A DNA stretch of 64,000 nt from Novipirellula sp052161655 (GCF_052161655.1 NZ_CP197418.1:3286001-3350000); one strand, 5' to 3'. Shown: positions 28,946-39,500, numbered from the stretch's first letter. A program made the numbers and translations. The notes: generated by a model not told the origin, from the sequence alone.

Positions 28946-29488
28946 GCTCGGCCATCAAATTTGGTAACGCTCGCAAACGCGAGCCGCCCGTTTACAGCAA
29001 GACAAGACGTTCGAATTAGATCGGGCGTCGTGCGCTGGGCTGCTAAATCATCGGTGTTGTCGTGATTTTTAGTTGCGATGGTTTTCTGCCACCTCTCCAC
29101 CAACTTCGGAGACTGCTGATTAGGTTAGCCGTTTTGGCGCTAGCCACGGTTTCGACAGCATCCAACCGGGGCTAACGCCCAAACGTAACGCTGTGAAGCA
29201 TTTAGAGCCGGCAAATTACGGCATTTACGATTTGTAGCTACGCTCGCCAGAGCGTGGATGGTTGCCGGCCAATACGAATCACCACCTTCTGGCGAAGGTA
29301 GCTACGAGAAAATGCTTCACAGCGTTGGCCCAAACGGCTAACGGGATTTCACCCAATGAATCCTGCCTAACTGCTTAGCGATTGACTTGGTTGAACAAAT
29401 TATCGCACCCCCGCCTCAAATCTCGGCAAGCTAGTTAAACTAGGTCGAAATCGTCCAGCTGATTCCTCGCCACCACGACCTTGCTGCA
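28946..29488. other. Gene-free stretch downstream of the giant gene
   Basis: About 540 bases with no gene. It contains copy 2 of the palindromic repeat at 29112-29345. The segment at ~28980-29040 resembles part of the dispersed repeat at 42343-42396 (shared ACGTTC and AATTAG), but weakly. Confidence 0.5.
29112..29345 (+). repeat. Palindromic MITE-like repeat, copy 2 (downstream of the giant gene)
   Basis: Shares with copy 1 the start ACTGCTGATT and the whole core: GTAGCTACGCTCGCCAGAGC at 29234 and its mirror at 29285-29305, with the same spacing of 51 bases as in copy 1. It has an extra ~100-base insertion near its left end and its own inverted ends (GTTAGCCGTT near 29127, complement near 29333-29342). 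Same orientation as copy 1. Confidence 0.78.
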
Positions 29489-32050
29489 GTGAAAAACATC
29501 ACGAACGTTCAGTCCTCCCTGACGCGAATTGCTTTTCTGTTCGCATTTTTGCTTGCCGGTGGACTCGTCGCCGAAGCCCAGTTCCTGCCGAATCCGAAGC
29601 ACAGCGATGCGACGGATCGGTTCTTCCAGCTTGATTCTTGGCTGCCAACTCCGACGACCACGCGGACGGCGTCGGGGGCCCCCGGTCCCGGTTACTGGCA
29701 ACAGCGTGCCGATTACGACATCGACGTCACGTTGGATGACGAAAACCAAAGTATCCGCGGCACTGTGGTGATCGACTATCACAATCAATCGCCCCATCCA
29801 CTGTCGTACGTGTGGCTACAGTTGGACCAGAATATTTTCATGCCCGACTCGGACGCGGTCAGCACCGCGCCAGCGCCGTCGATGCATCCGCGAGTCGAGT
29901 TTAATGCGATTCGTTCGCTGCTTGCTCGTTCTACCTTCGAAGGCGGCTACCGCATCAAGTCTGTGACCGACGGCGAGGATCAGCCAATTCCGTACACCAT
30001 CGTGAAAACGATGATGCGAGTCGATCTGCCTGAACCGCTCGCAGCAAACGCATCGACCACGCTGAAAATCAAGTACCGCTACAACGTCGTCGACAGCAAA
30101 ATCATACGCGCTCGCAGCGGGTACGAATTTTTCGAGAAAGACGAAAACTACATCTACGAAATTGCACAGTGGTATCCACGCGTCGTCGCCTACACGGACT
30201 ACACCGGTTGGCAACACAAACAATTCTTGGGACGTGGTGAGTTCACGCTCGAGCTGGGTGATTTTGATGTTCGCATCACTGTGCCGAGCGACATGGTGGT
30301 TTCGGCCACGGGTGAGTTAGCAAACAGCGACGATGTGCTAAAGCCCGAGTGGATCGAACGACTCGAAACATCTCGCTCCGCTGAGAAACCTGTCTACATC
30401 ATCACGCCCGAAGAGGCGAAAGCGAACGAAACGAGTCGCGCTAAGGGAACCAAGACTTGGGTATTCCAAGCCAAAGAGGTTCGCGACTTTGCCTTTGCCG
30501 CGAGCCGCAAATTCATTTGGGACTCGATGGGAGTGAAGATCGAAGACCGCACCGTGATGGCGATGTCGTATTATCCCAACGAGGGCAATCCGTTGTGGAG
30601 CACCTATTCGACCGAAGCGATCGCTCACACGATTGAGGTCTATGGGCGTTATGCTTTTCCCTATCCGTATCCTGTCGCGATCAGCGTCAACGGTCCGGTG
30701 TATGGGATGGAGTATCCGATGATTTGCTTCAACGGACCGCGTCCCGAAGACGACGGGACTTACAGCAAAGCGACCAAGTATGGATTGATTTCGGTGATCA
30801 TTCACGAAGTCGGCCACAACTTCTTTCCCATGATCGTCAACAGCGATGAACGACAATGGACGTGGATGGACGAAGGTCTCAATACGTTCTTGCAATATTT
30901 AACCGAACAAGAATGGGAAGACGATTATCCGTCGGGTCGTGGCGAGCCCGCCAAGATGGTGCCCTACATGAAGGGCGGCGGACAACGTCCGATCATGACC
31001 GGCAGCGAAGAGATTTTGAGTTTCGGCAACAACGCGTATGGCAAACCGGCCACTGCACTTAACATTCTGCGTGAAACAATCATGGGACGCGAATTGTTCG
31101 ATTTTGCTTTCCGTGAATATGCGTTGCGATGGCGTTTTAAACGTCCCACGCCTGCGGATTTTTTCCGCACGATGGAAGATGCTTCGGGTATCGATCTGGA
31201 TTGGTTTTGGCGTGGTTGGTTTTACAGTACCGATCATGTCGACATCGCGATTAGCGACGTGCGGCTATACCAAATTGACAGCGGCGATCCAGAAGTTAAC
31301 GCTGAGATCAAACGTCAAGAACGTGACAAAAAAGAACCTACGATCTCAAAAGATCGCAGCACCGAATTACCTCGGCGAATCGATCTGCAACCGGGATTGA
31401 AGGACTTTTACAACAGCCCCGATTACGACGAACACAAAGTTGAGGAGTCGGATCGCAAGGCTTATCAAAAATTCCTGGACGGTCTCGAATCGGACGAACG
31501 GTCGCTATTGCGTCGCAAAACGAACTTCTATGTCGTCACGTTCAAGAATGTCGGTGGCTTGGTGATGCCGATCATCGTTCGCGTGCACTACGCCGACAAC
31601 ACAAGCGAGACCGTGACGATTCCGGCTCAGATTTGGCGCAGCAATTCCAAACAAGTCGACAAGCTGTTTGTCACTGAAAAAGAGATTGCTCGCTTGCAGC
31701 TGGATCCAAAACAGCAGACCGCCGACGCCGAAGAATCGAACAACTATTGGCCTCCGAGACTGGTTCCGAGTCGCTTCAAGTTGTTTAAGAGCGAGAAGAG
31801 CAAGAATCCGATGCAAAAGGCGTTGAAGCCCGACGTCGATACGTCCGAAGCCGACAAGGACAGCGACAAGCAGAGCGACAATGAGAAATCGGATGACAAA
31901 AAAAGAGACGACAAGGACGGAAAACCTGAGGTGAAAACGGATACGAAATCATCGCAGGATTCGTCGAGTGAAAAGGCCGACGAAACGAAGTCCAGCAAAT
32001 CGCCTAACTCGCGGTCCAAAGCCTCGCCTCGTAAAAAGCCGTCTGCCTAA
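29489..32050 (+). CDS. Secreted M1-family (gluzincin) metallopeptidase with a charged C-terminal tail
   Basis: An 853-residue zinc aminopeptidase-like enzyme. After a signal peptide (hydrophobic ~13-30) comes the M1 N-terminal beta domain (YDIDVTLDDENQSIRGTVVIDY). The catalytic domain has GMEYPMI (equivalent to the GxMEN exopeptidase motif, altered here) and the zinc site HEVGH at ~439-443 with Glu at ~462 in WMDEGLN, exactly the HExxH-18-E spacing. The last ~85 residues are low complexity, rich in Lys, Asp and Ser. The start is GTG 29489. Altered GxMEN suggests a peptidase specificity different from classic aminopeptidases. It precedes a DUF6702 gene, a pairing I believe is recurrent in this group. 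Confidence 0.9.
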   Translation: MKNITNVQSSLTRIAFLFAFLLAGGLVAEAQFLPNPKHSDATDRFFQLDSWLPTPTTTRTASGAPGPGYWQQRADYDIDVTLDDENQSIRGTVVIDYHNQSPHPLSYVWLQLDQNIFMPDSDAVSTAPAPSMHPRVEFNAIRSLLARSTFEGGYRIKSVTDGEDQPIPYTIVKTMMRVDLPEPLAANASTTLKIKYRYNVVDSKIIRARSGYEFFEKDENYIYEIAQWYPRVVAYTDYTGWQHKQFLGRGEFTLELGDFDVRITVPSDMVVSATGELANSDDVLKPEWIERLETSRSAEKPVYIITPEEAKANETSRAKGTKTWVFQAKEVRDFAFAASRKFIWDSMGVKIEDRTVMAMSYYPNEGNPLWSTYSTEAIAHTIEVYGRYAFPYPYPVAISVNGPVYGMEYPMICFNGPRPEDDGTYSKATKYGLISVIIHEVGHNFFPMIVNSDERQWTWMDEGLNTFLQYLTEQEWEDDYPSGRGEPAKMVPYMKGGGQRPIMTGSEEILSFGNNAYGKPATALNILRETIMGRELFDFAFREYALRWRFKRPTPADFFRTMEDASGIDLDWFWRGWFYSTDHVDIAISDVRLYQIDSGDPEVNAEIKRQERDKKEPTISKDRSTELPRRIDLQPGLKDFYNSPDYDEHKVEESDRKAYQKFLDGLESDERSLLRRKTNFYVVTFKNVGGLVMPIIVRVHYADNTSETVTIPAQIWRSNSKQVDKLFVTEKEIARLQLDPKQQTADAEESNNYWPPRLVPSRFKLFKSEKSKNPMQKALKPDVDTSEADKDSDKQSDNEKSDDKKRDDKDGKPEVKTDTKSSQDSSSEKADETKSSKSPNSRSKASPRKKPSA

Positions 32051-32073
32051 GTTCATTTCCACCCGATTGTCGT

Positions 32074-32090
32074 TGATCGCTCCGCGATCA
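32074..32090. repeat. Short palindrome TGATCGCTCCGCGATCA
   Basis: A 7-bp stem with a 3-base loop, 24 bases after the peptidase stop. The same 17-mer is found at 58965-58981 and its variants nearby, so it is a dispersed repeat that may also act as a weak terminator. Confidence 0.6.
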
Positions 32091-32246
32091 TGACGTTGGA
32101 TCGCAAAGGACGTTGATTCTAATATTGAGGTAGCGAAACTCGTGCGTGAGTTTCGGTCATCTCAAAAAACGAAAGTCTTGACGACTTCCGCTACAATCAA
32201 ATGTGTCACTCATTTCCCAATCGGTTCTCTACGGTTCGAATTTGTC

Positions 32247-32777
32247 ATGTTCCATGCACTGCTTGTCCTGCTGATGATGCACCCGGTCCATGAAACCGTC
32301 AGCGAAGTCCAGTGGAATCGCGAAACCAAACGTTTCGAGATCGCTCTAAGGCTTCATATCCTCGACCAACAATGGATCGAAAATCAAGCGGACAAGACGC
32401 AAGGGATCGAAGACGTTGCGGTTCGTTACTTGAACAAGACGTTTCGGATCCGCCCGATCCGTGACACGAAAGCCGAGACGAATAAAGATTCCAAGCCATC
32501 GAAAGCGAAAATCCACTGGGTGGGACGCAGCGATGAAGGGTCTCATGTTTGGTGGTATTTCGAAGTGGAACCGGTTTTGCCCAAGAGTGCGGCAGCGAGC
32601 AAGGAACCGAAGTTCGAGATCGAGCAGCGAATGTTTTTCGAACGTCATGAGGGGTTCCGCAATCGCGTAATCTTGAGTGGGGAACTGTCCAAAACGGCGA
32701 TCACCCTTACAATCGAGCGTCCAACCGCACCCTTGGAAGAATCGATTGATGAGCACGAACGGCAACCCCGCGAATAA
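32247..32777 (+). CDS. DUF6702 family protein
   Basis: A 176-residue protein of the DUF6702 type, uncharacterised. The core opens HPVHETVSEVQWNRETKRFEIALRLHI after a short hydrophobic start (MFHALLVLLMM), probably a signal peptide. The rest is beta-rich and ends with a Pro/Glu tail. ATG 32247 places the family motif near the start; upstream in-frame codons give a basic non-signal extension. It follows the M1 peptidase by about 200 bases and overlaps the CinA gene by 29 bases, so the last two are translated together. Confidence 0.75.
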   Translation: MFHALLVLLMMHPVHETVSEVQWNRETKRFEIALRLHILDQQWIENQADKTQGIEDVAVRYLNKTFRIRPIRDTKAETNKDSKPSKAKIHWVGRSDEGSHVWWYFEVEPVLPKSAAASKEPKFEIEQRMFFERHEGFRNRVILSGELSKTAITLTIERPTAPLEESIDEHERQPRE

Positions 32778-33993
32778 ACAATCCCCGCTCAAGCTGACGG
32801 CGGAAGTGATCTCCATTGGCGATGAGATGACCAGCGGGGCGCGGCTGGATACAAATTCTCAGTGGCTCAGTCAGCGGCTTGGCGAGTTAGGTATCGAGGT
32901 TCGATTCCAAACCACGGTCGGCGACATGTTGCGTGACAATATTGACGTGTTCAATATTGCCGCCGAGCGTGTCGACATCGTTATCTGTAGCGGTGGACTG
33001 GGGCCGACCCAAGACGATCTGACGCGTGAAGCCCTTGCCGAGGTTGTGGATGAGCCGCTCGAGTTTCGTCAGCAGGCAATGGACCATATCGAAAGTTTGT
33101 TCGGAGCACGCAAACGGCCGATGCCCGAGCGGAATCGCGTCCAAGCGATGTTCCCCAAGTCCAGCCAAATCATTCCGAATCCGCAAGGGACCGCGCCCGG
33201 AATTGACTTGATCATCGACCGAGGGCACTCCACAAAGTGCCGCGTTTTCGCCTTGCCCGGCGTGCCAGCGGAAATGAAGGTAATGTTCAACGAGACCGTT
33301 TCGCGTCAGATCGCGGAGCTTTCGGGCGGTGGCAACGTGATTTTCCACCACGTGATGAAATTTTTTGGCGCCGGCGAAAGTGATATGGAATCGCGGTTGG
33401 GCGACATGATCGCGCGAGATCGTCAACCTCGCGTCGGCATCACCGTTAGCGACGCCACCATTTCGCTGCGAATCACCGCGACGGCAGATTCGCTGCAGCG
33501 ATGTACCGAACAAATTGCCAGTACGAAAACGGAGATCCTGAATCGGGTTGGCGACCTGTACTTTGGGGATGGCGAAAATTACGAACAATATCACGCAATC
33601 GATTCGATGCTGCGTTCCCGCCGCGAATCGCTGGCGGTCATCGAGCTCGGGTTTGCAGCCCCCTTGGGCAATTGGTTCGCCTCGCTTGGCGACACCCCGG
33701 CATTCCGTGGTGGGTTGTCGCTGGCGTCGATGCCAGGCGACTCGCTTGACGATATGAAAATTCGGCTGGATTCTGATTGGTTGCTGGTTGTCGACGCCTA
33801 TCCCGCCATTCCTAGTGACTTGGTTGGGCATGTTCCGCCTGCGGATGTCCGGTTCATCATTGTCGCTCCGAACGGAAACCAGCACAGCCACACGATCCAC
33901 ATCGGCGGGCACCCCGAAATCTTACAGCCCCGGATCGGAAAAGCGGCGATGGCGTGGCTGCGAAGTGTGGTCTCAGGATCGCGGACAGCATAG
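32749..33993 (+). CDS. CinA-like protein with a degenerate C-terminal amidase domain
   Basis: A 414-residue CinA/competence-damage-type protein. The N-terminal MoCF-like domain is intact: GDEMTSGARLDTNSQWLSQRL (~23-43) and SGGLGPTQDDLTREAL (~84-99), the pyrophosphatase part. The C-terminal CinA_C part, normally a nicotinamide-mononucleotide deamidase with the AESCTGG motif, reads VIELGFAAPLG at the same place, so the catalytic Ser and the Gly-rich turn are gone; FRGGLSLAS still shows the family. Deamidase activity is therefore unlikely. ATG 32749 overlaps the end of the DUF6702 gene. Domain order and length are otherwise typical. Confidence 0.88.
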   Translation: MSTNGNPANKQSPLKLTAEVISIGDEMTSGARLDTNSQWLSQRLGELGIEVRFQTTVGDMLRDNIDVFNIAAERVDIVICSGGLGPTQDDLTREALAEVVDEPLEFRQQAMDHIESLFGARKRPMPERNRVQAMFPKSSQIIPNPQGTAPGIDLIIDRGHSTKCRVFALPGVPAEMKVMFNETVSRQIAELSGGGNVIFHHVMKFFGAGESDMESRLGDMIARDRQPRVGITVSDATISLRITATADSLQRCTEQIASTKTEILNRVGDLYFGDGENYEQYHAIDSMLRSRRESLAVIELGFAAPLGNWFASLGDTPAFRGGLSLASMPGDSLDDMKIRLDSDWLLVVDAYPAIPSDLVGHVPPADVRFIIVAPNGNQHSHTIHIGGHPEILQPRIGKAAMAWLRSVVSGSRTA

Positions 33994-34038
33994 GATAGTG
34001 ATCATGCTTCCCCCCCTCACAACATTGCGAGTGTAACC

Positions 34039-34521
34039 ATGTCACGACTGATTGCGGCCTTCTGTTTTGCTGGGATGTTGATCACGCTGTCAAACATTAG
34101 CGTTTTGGCTGATGAGCCGGCGACAAATGAAAAGGAAACATCGAAAGCGGAATCACGCGGCGAGCGAATTGCGGATTACTTAACCGGAGCCAAATTCGTT
34201 GGAAAGTTCACGGTCGATGGCAAAGAAGACGCCTCGCCGAAAACCGAAGAGTACACGATTAGCAAGTGTGAAAAATTAGCCGACAAAGACATGTATCGTT
34301 TAACCGCTCGCATCAAATATGGCGACGTCGATAGCGAAATTCCTATGGATTTGCCGATCTTGTTCGCCGGCAACACTCCGGTGATCACACTCAATTCATT
34401 GAGCCTGCCTGGGATGGGAACGTTTAGTGCTCGCGTTTTGATTCACGAGGGGCGCTATTCGGGAACTTGGCAACATGACAAAGTCGGTGGCCATCTGTTT
34501 GGCAAGATTGTCAAAGAGTAA
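34039..34521 (+). CDS. Small secreted protein of unknown function
   Basis: A 160-residue exported protein. A clear signal peptide (FCFAGMLITLSNISVLA, cleavage near LADE at ~24) is followed by a Lys/Glu-rich linker and a compact beta-rich domain (YRLTARIKYGDVDSEIPMDLP, SLPGMGTFSARVLIHE, YSGTWQHD). No catalytic motif is seen. It lies between the CinA gene and the lectin-like gene with small gaps, and may share their transcript. I cannot name the family. Confidence 0.82.
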   Translation: MSRLIAAFCFAGMLITLSNISVLADEPATNEKETSKAESRGERIADYLTGAKFVGKFTVDGKEDASPKTEEYTISKCEKLADKDMYRLTARIKYGDVDSEIPMDLPILFAGNTPVITLNSLSLPGMGTFSARVLIHEGRYSGTWQHDKVGGHLFGKIVKE

Positions 34522-34616
34522 CCCCACCGCGATGTGCGGGCAGACTACAATCAGCCCACCTGTTAATGCACAAGTGCTTTCCTTCCTCGACGCTCCCCAC
34601 CCTAAGAGTACTCACC

Positions 34617-35264
34617 ATGCTGCGCTGCGTTACAAGTTTTGCATTTACGTTGTTGTTGGCCACCTGTGCCGTTGGTGAAGAGCCAGCCGACACTGTTTTC
34701 ACCGACGATTTCGAGAAAGGCCATGATCGCTGGGAATTGCTCGATCCGGACACCTGGAAACTTTCGACTAACGATGGCAATTCGACGATCGAAATCACGA
34801 AGCGAGAAAGCAATTACAAGCCGCCGGTTCGCAGCCCAGGCCACGTCGCCCTGATCCGCGATTTGGAACTCGGAAGTTTTGAAATTACCTTTCGCGTCCG
34901 CAGTACCAAAGACACCGGCAACCATCGGGACTGCTGCGTGTTCTTTAATTACCAAGATGACCAGCACTTCTATTACGTGCATCTTGGCGCGAAACCGGAT
35001 CCTCACAGCGGTCAAATCATGATCGTCAAGGAAGCTCCCCGCTTGGCACTGACGAAAAATGAGAGCTTAACCCCGTGGGATGACCAATGGCACAATGTGC
35101 GTGTCGTGCGTGATGTCACCTCCGGAAAAATCGACGTGTTTTTTGATGACATGACGAAGCCCCACATGACGGTCACCGATATGACCTTCAAAAAAGGGCG
35201 AATCGGGCTGGGATCGTTTGACGACCTGAACGAATTCGACGATGTCGTGGTTCGCCGTCTGTAG
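34617..35264 (+). CDS. Secreted ConA-like lectin/glucanase-fold protein
   Basis: A 215-residue exported protein. The signal peptide (SFAFTLLLATCA) leads to a jelly-roll domain with FTDDFEKGHDRWELLD at the start and the strands FEITFRVRST, HFYYVHLGA, WHNVRVVRD, IDVFFDD and GRIGLGSFDD, matching the concanavalin A-like / DUF1080-like fold. DUF1080 proteins are common in planctomycetes and some hydrolyse or bind oligosaccharides, but the active-site residues are not recognisable here, so binding is as likely as hydrolysis. ATG 34617 is chosen because the signal starts there; the in-frame ATG at 34566 would precede it. Confidence 0.8.
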   Translation: MLRCVTSFAFTLLLATCAVGEEPADTVFTDDFEKGHDRWELLDPDTWKLSTNDGNSTIEITKRESNYKPPVRSPGHVALIRDLELGSFEITFRVRSTKDTGNHRDCCVFFNYQDDQHFYYVHLGAKPDPHSGQIMIVKEAPRLALTKNESLTPWDDQWHNVRVVRDVTSGKIDVFFDDMTKPHMTVTDMTFKKGRIGLGSFDDLNEFDDVVVRRL

Positions 35265-35313
35265 GCCTAGGATCCCCCCATTCTGCATAAAGTGCGGGAT
35301 TTGCATGATTTGG

Positions 35314-35336
35314 ACGACGCCCCTAGGGAGCGTCGT
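35314..35336 (+). terminator. Short hairpin after the lectin-like gene
   Basis: Stem ACGACGC/GCGTCGT with inner CCCTAGGG, 50 bases after the stop at 35264. The T run is only three bases, so termination is uncertain. Confidence 0.4.
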
Positions 35337-35435
35337 TTGTCGGTTTCCCCAATAGCCACTATCCTTGATTGTAGAAATACAATTCGCCAATCCCGCGCGG
35401 TCGGAAACTCGGCTGAAATAAAGGGCCTATTAATA

Positions 35436-36380
35436 ATGAATCGGATCCACCAATCGAAACTCGTTCGTCATGCGATAACGCTTGCCGTTTTGCTGACGGC
35501 TAGTTTTCTCGTGGGCGTTGCTACTCTGGTCGCCCAAGTGGTGGCGGAACCGCCCGCCGAGCAAGAGACCAAAGCCAAGGCTGCCGAGTCGGAAGCCGCC
35601 TATATCCGCGTCGCAGAAACCGACGCTGGGAAGCCACGAGCGCTGCAAACAGCGATTGTGCGTTATGTTGGCGAGCCTAATACGCCTTATGCGGGCCGCG
35701 TTGTCGACCTCGTTGGCGTTGTCCATATCGGGCAAAGCGAATACTACGCCGAGTTAGGCAAACGGCTGTCAAAATACGATACGGTGCTTTACGAACTCGT
35801 GGCCCCCGATGGCACACGATTTCGTCCCGAAGATCTGAAGAATCGCCAATCCATTTTGTCTTCGATGCAAACTGGAATGAAAGACATGTTGGGACTGGAA
35901 TACCAGCTAGAAAAGATCGACTACATGTCCAAGAACTTCCGTCATGCCGACATGAGTCCCGAAGAATTTGTCGAAGACCTGAGCCGACGTGGTGATAGTG
36001 TTTGGAAGATGGGGGCGAGAATGATGGGCGCGGGACTCGCATCACAGGCCGCAGCGGGTGGCGAAGCGGGAATGCTGATGGCACTGTTCAGCGACGACCG
36101 TGCAATGCACCTGAAACAAATGATGTCGCGGCAAATGGTCGATATCGATTCGGTCACCGCCGGACTCGATGATGCGAATGGTGAAAACACGTTGATCAAA
36201 GGGCGTAATGCCAAGGCGTTCGAAGTGCTCCGCGAAGAGCTCGATGCCGGCAAGAAAAAGATCGCTGTATTTTATGGCGCCGGACATCTTCCTGATATGG
36301 CCGAGCGAATGGTAAAGGATTTTCAAATGAAAGAGACCACGACCACTTGGCTCGATGGCTGGGATTTGACCCGCAATTAG
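35436..36380 (+). CDS. TraB/GumN (TIKI-like) family protein
   Basis: A 314-residue TraB/PrgY/GumN family member, exported or membrane-attached. A hydrophobic N-terminus (AITLAVLLTASFLVGVATLV at ~12-31) acts as signal or anchor. The conserved motifs follow: VVHIGQSEYY (~95) and, near the end, AVFYGAGHLPDMAERM, the paired GxxH motifs that characterise this family; the middle has YELVAPDG and ENTLIKGRNAKAF. Relatives in animals (TIKI) are metalloproteases, so peptidase-like activity is possible. It precedes a large kinase gene on the same strand. No partner is indicated. ATG 35436 fits the hydrophobic start. Confidence 0.87.
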   Translation: MNRIHQSKLVRHAITLAVLLTASFLVGVATLVAQVVAEPPAEQETKAKAAESEAAYIRVAETDAGKPRALQTAIVRYVGEPNTPYAGRVVDLVGVVHIGQSEYYAELGKRLSKYDTVLYELVAPDGTRFRPEDLKNRQSILSSMQTGMKDMLGLEYQLEKIDYMSKNFRHADMSPEEFVEDLSRRGDSVWKMGARMMGAGLASQAAAGGEAGMLMALFSDDRAMHLKQMMSRQMVDIDSVTAGLDDANGENTLIKGRNAKAFEVLREELDAGKKKIAVFYGAGHLPDMAERMVKDFQMKETTTTWLDGWDLTRN

Positions 36381-36515
36381 GAATGAGTGCCAAGCCTCGG
36401 TTCATTTCTTCATTCGAGACGTGATGTTCACGACGTCACGCTGTTCGAATGATTGATTCAAAAACGATTGCATCGGATACGCAACACGCGATGAAACCTG
36501 CGAATGGAGTGGGGC

Positions 36516-39500
36516 ATGCGAAGAGAGTCTGTGCCGCTCGACAATGATTCGGTCGACGTTCACGCAGCACAAACCAACTCGTTTTATCAGCAATTGCAGA
36601 ACAGCAAGAACGCTTCCTTTACTGGCAGTTTGCTGTTGGATGAGTCACGGCTGAAGGCGGTGCTTCAACAATTTAATCAGGCCAATGATTCGGTTGCGAC
36701 TCAGTCGCTTGGATCAGCCGCACCTCAAGATGACTTTGATACGCCGCTGCAGATTGGACGTTTCACGATCCGCGGAATCTTGGGCGTAGGCGGATTTGCA
36801 ACAGTCTATCGTGCTCATGATGAGATGCTGCATCGTGAGGTTGCGTTAAAATCAATTCGCCGAACTAGCGAAACGACAACCGAAGACGAGGATCCTCGGT
36901 TGTTCGAAGCACGAGCGGCCGCTCGTCTGAGCCACCCCTGCCTCGTTCCTCTGTACGAAGCGTTTCAAGACACACAGTCGGTCTATCTCGTTTCCGAATT
37001 CTGTGAGGGCCCAACACTCGCCAAATGGTTGAAAGACAACCCCGGGCCGGTCGATCCGGCGGTCGTAGGGGACACCATCTTGCGTTTGGCCGATGCGATT
37101 GTTCATGTCCACGAACGGGGACTCGTTCATCGTGACATTAAGCCGCAAAATATTTTGTTGCAACAGACTGGGGCCTCCGAGCCGCAATCACGACTATCGC
37201 CGCGGTTAACCGACTTTGGATTGGTTCGTGATCTTTTTTGCGAAGCCAACGCTGATTCGGACGACCGAATGGTTGGAACGCTTCACTATATGGCCCCCGA
37301 ACAGGTGCTTCACGCCGAACAGACGCATGGCGAAAGTTGCGATATTTTTTCCCTCGGGGTGCTGATGTATCGAATGCTTACCGGATTGCTGCCACACCGC
37401 GGCAGAAATGCGGCGGACGTGTTTGAATCGATTTGCTTTACCGAGCCCGTGGCTCCTCGCATTGTTTCGCCCAGCGTCCCGAGGGACCTCGAAGCGATCT
37501 GCATGAAATGCCTCGCCAAGGATCCCGCTCAACGCTACGCCAATGCGAGTGAATTGACTGCCGAACTGAACCGGTGGCAGCAAGGATTGATGGTCCACGC
37601 TCGCCCTCGCTCTCTTGCCGAACGAACCCTCGTCGCTGCTCGCAGGTCACCTTTAGAAACGGGCTTGTTAGTCACCGTGTTTCTATTGATTGCCGGCGGT
37701 GCCACTGTACTTGCCAATAGCAATCGTCGTCTCGCCGACAAACAACAATCTTTGCAAAACGCTTTGGCTGACATCCAAGTCAGAAAAGAGCTCGCGATCC
37801 GGCAGGAGCATCAAACGCGTGTGCAACGAGATCGAGCAAAAGAGCACGAACGGATTGCGATTCAAACTGCCTACCATTCCGATTTGCGACATGCCTATTC
37901 GTCGTTGGCTAGCAAAAGTCCGGCCAAGGCGATTCAGATTGCCGAGTCAATTGAGCGATTCGTTGCGGGCGTGATTCCCATCGGCGATGATTTGCGTTTG
38001 TTGAAATCACGAGCGAGCAAAGATTGGCTTTCCTTAGCTCCGCACGCCATTCAGATCCGCGACGTGCTGATTTTGAAGCGAAGCGATCGCGGCCTCGTTG
38101 TCAGCGAAGAAGGAGTCATTAGGATTCATCGCCTTGACAATGCAGAGGTGTCCAAAGAGTTGGTTTTTCCCGATGACACGCATGTCTATTCGGTGGCGGT
38201 CAGTGCCGACGAAACCCTAATGGCAGTGGGCAAACAGATTGCCGACGACGGGGAATGGTTAGAAACCCGCAACGAGGTTGAGTTCATTGCGTTGGACGGT
38301 TCCCCGCCTCCTGCACCGTTAACCAATTTCCCCACCACAATCCAATCACTTGCATTCAGCCCCGATGACGCTCGAATCGCGGTGGGTTGCCGCTACGAAG
38401 CGGTTCAAATTTTCCCGGTATTTCCTAACGAATCGACATCGGAAAAAGCCCCCGTCATTTCGATTGACTCACCTCGGCGAAACCATGACATCGCATTTTC
38501 ACAAAATGGCAAACAATTGCTGACGTTGAAACAGCAAGATACGCCGTGGCTCGTCAACGTCGACAACCCATCGATCGCCGATGAATTCCACTTGGGAATG
38601 TTGGTTTATCGAATGGCGTGGTCCAACGATGGACGCTATCTCGTTTGCACTTATTCCAATGCTGACTATCTGCATTTGATCGATTTAGAATCACCGAATC
38701 GCAAAATCCGACTCGAACAACCGATCGGCAAGCCCAATTGCGTGGCGATTTCCGATCAGGGACATCAAGTAGTGGCAGGTTTTCACAACGGAGCGATCGT
38801 CACTTGGGACTTGAGTAAGGCCATTGCCGCCGCAGTCGACGAAACCACGGACAATCAAATCGCATTGGATCCCACGGGTTTCAATGTTTTGCACAATGGG
38901 ATGGTGACCGCAATCACGCTGGATGATCAGGGACACATCCTTAGCGGCGGTGAAGATGGGGCCGTCGCCATTAGCCCCTTTCACGCGATTGTGGACCCTC
39001 AAATTGCCACGACCCAACATTCCACAGACGCAGCACTAACTCACGATGGGAAAACGGCGCTGGTGGTCTGCGCCAATTCAGAGGTCCTCTGGATTGATAC
39101 GAAAACCTTACAAGTTAATGACGTACAGATCCCTCGCCCCGGAGAATTACCAACGCAAGTCAAAGTGTCACCGAACGATCAGTGGTTGAGCGTGGGATAC
39201 GATAGCGGCAACGCCCAGTTGGTCAACTTGTTGAAACCGACGGTTTCCTATTCGATCTTGTGTCCCGAATGTCAAACTGATCACCAAAGGCTCGTCAATG
39301 TCGATTTTGGCATCGACGGTAATCAGATGCTCGTCTCTTCCGACCGCGGCTACGAGATCAAATTGTGTCAACTGCCCCAAGGCCCACCCGACCCCGACAA
39401 CACCGATAGCGAACTGGTGACCATCGGCCAACAACGATTACCGGTGGACCATCGTGCAAGTCTGCTGCATAGGACGAATCATTGCTTGTTGTTTGGCGAG

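Noticed and set aside
23091..29345. The flanked segment considered as a composite transposon
   Set aside because: No transposase or integrase gene is present and no target duplication could be identified; only the repeats support mobility.
32887..33912. A 341-codon open frame antisense to the CinA gene
   Set aside because: The CinA motifs are clear on the plus strand; the antisense frame has none.
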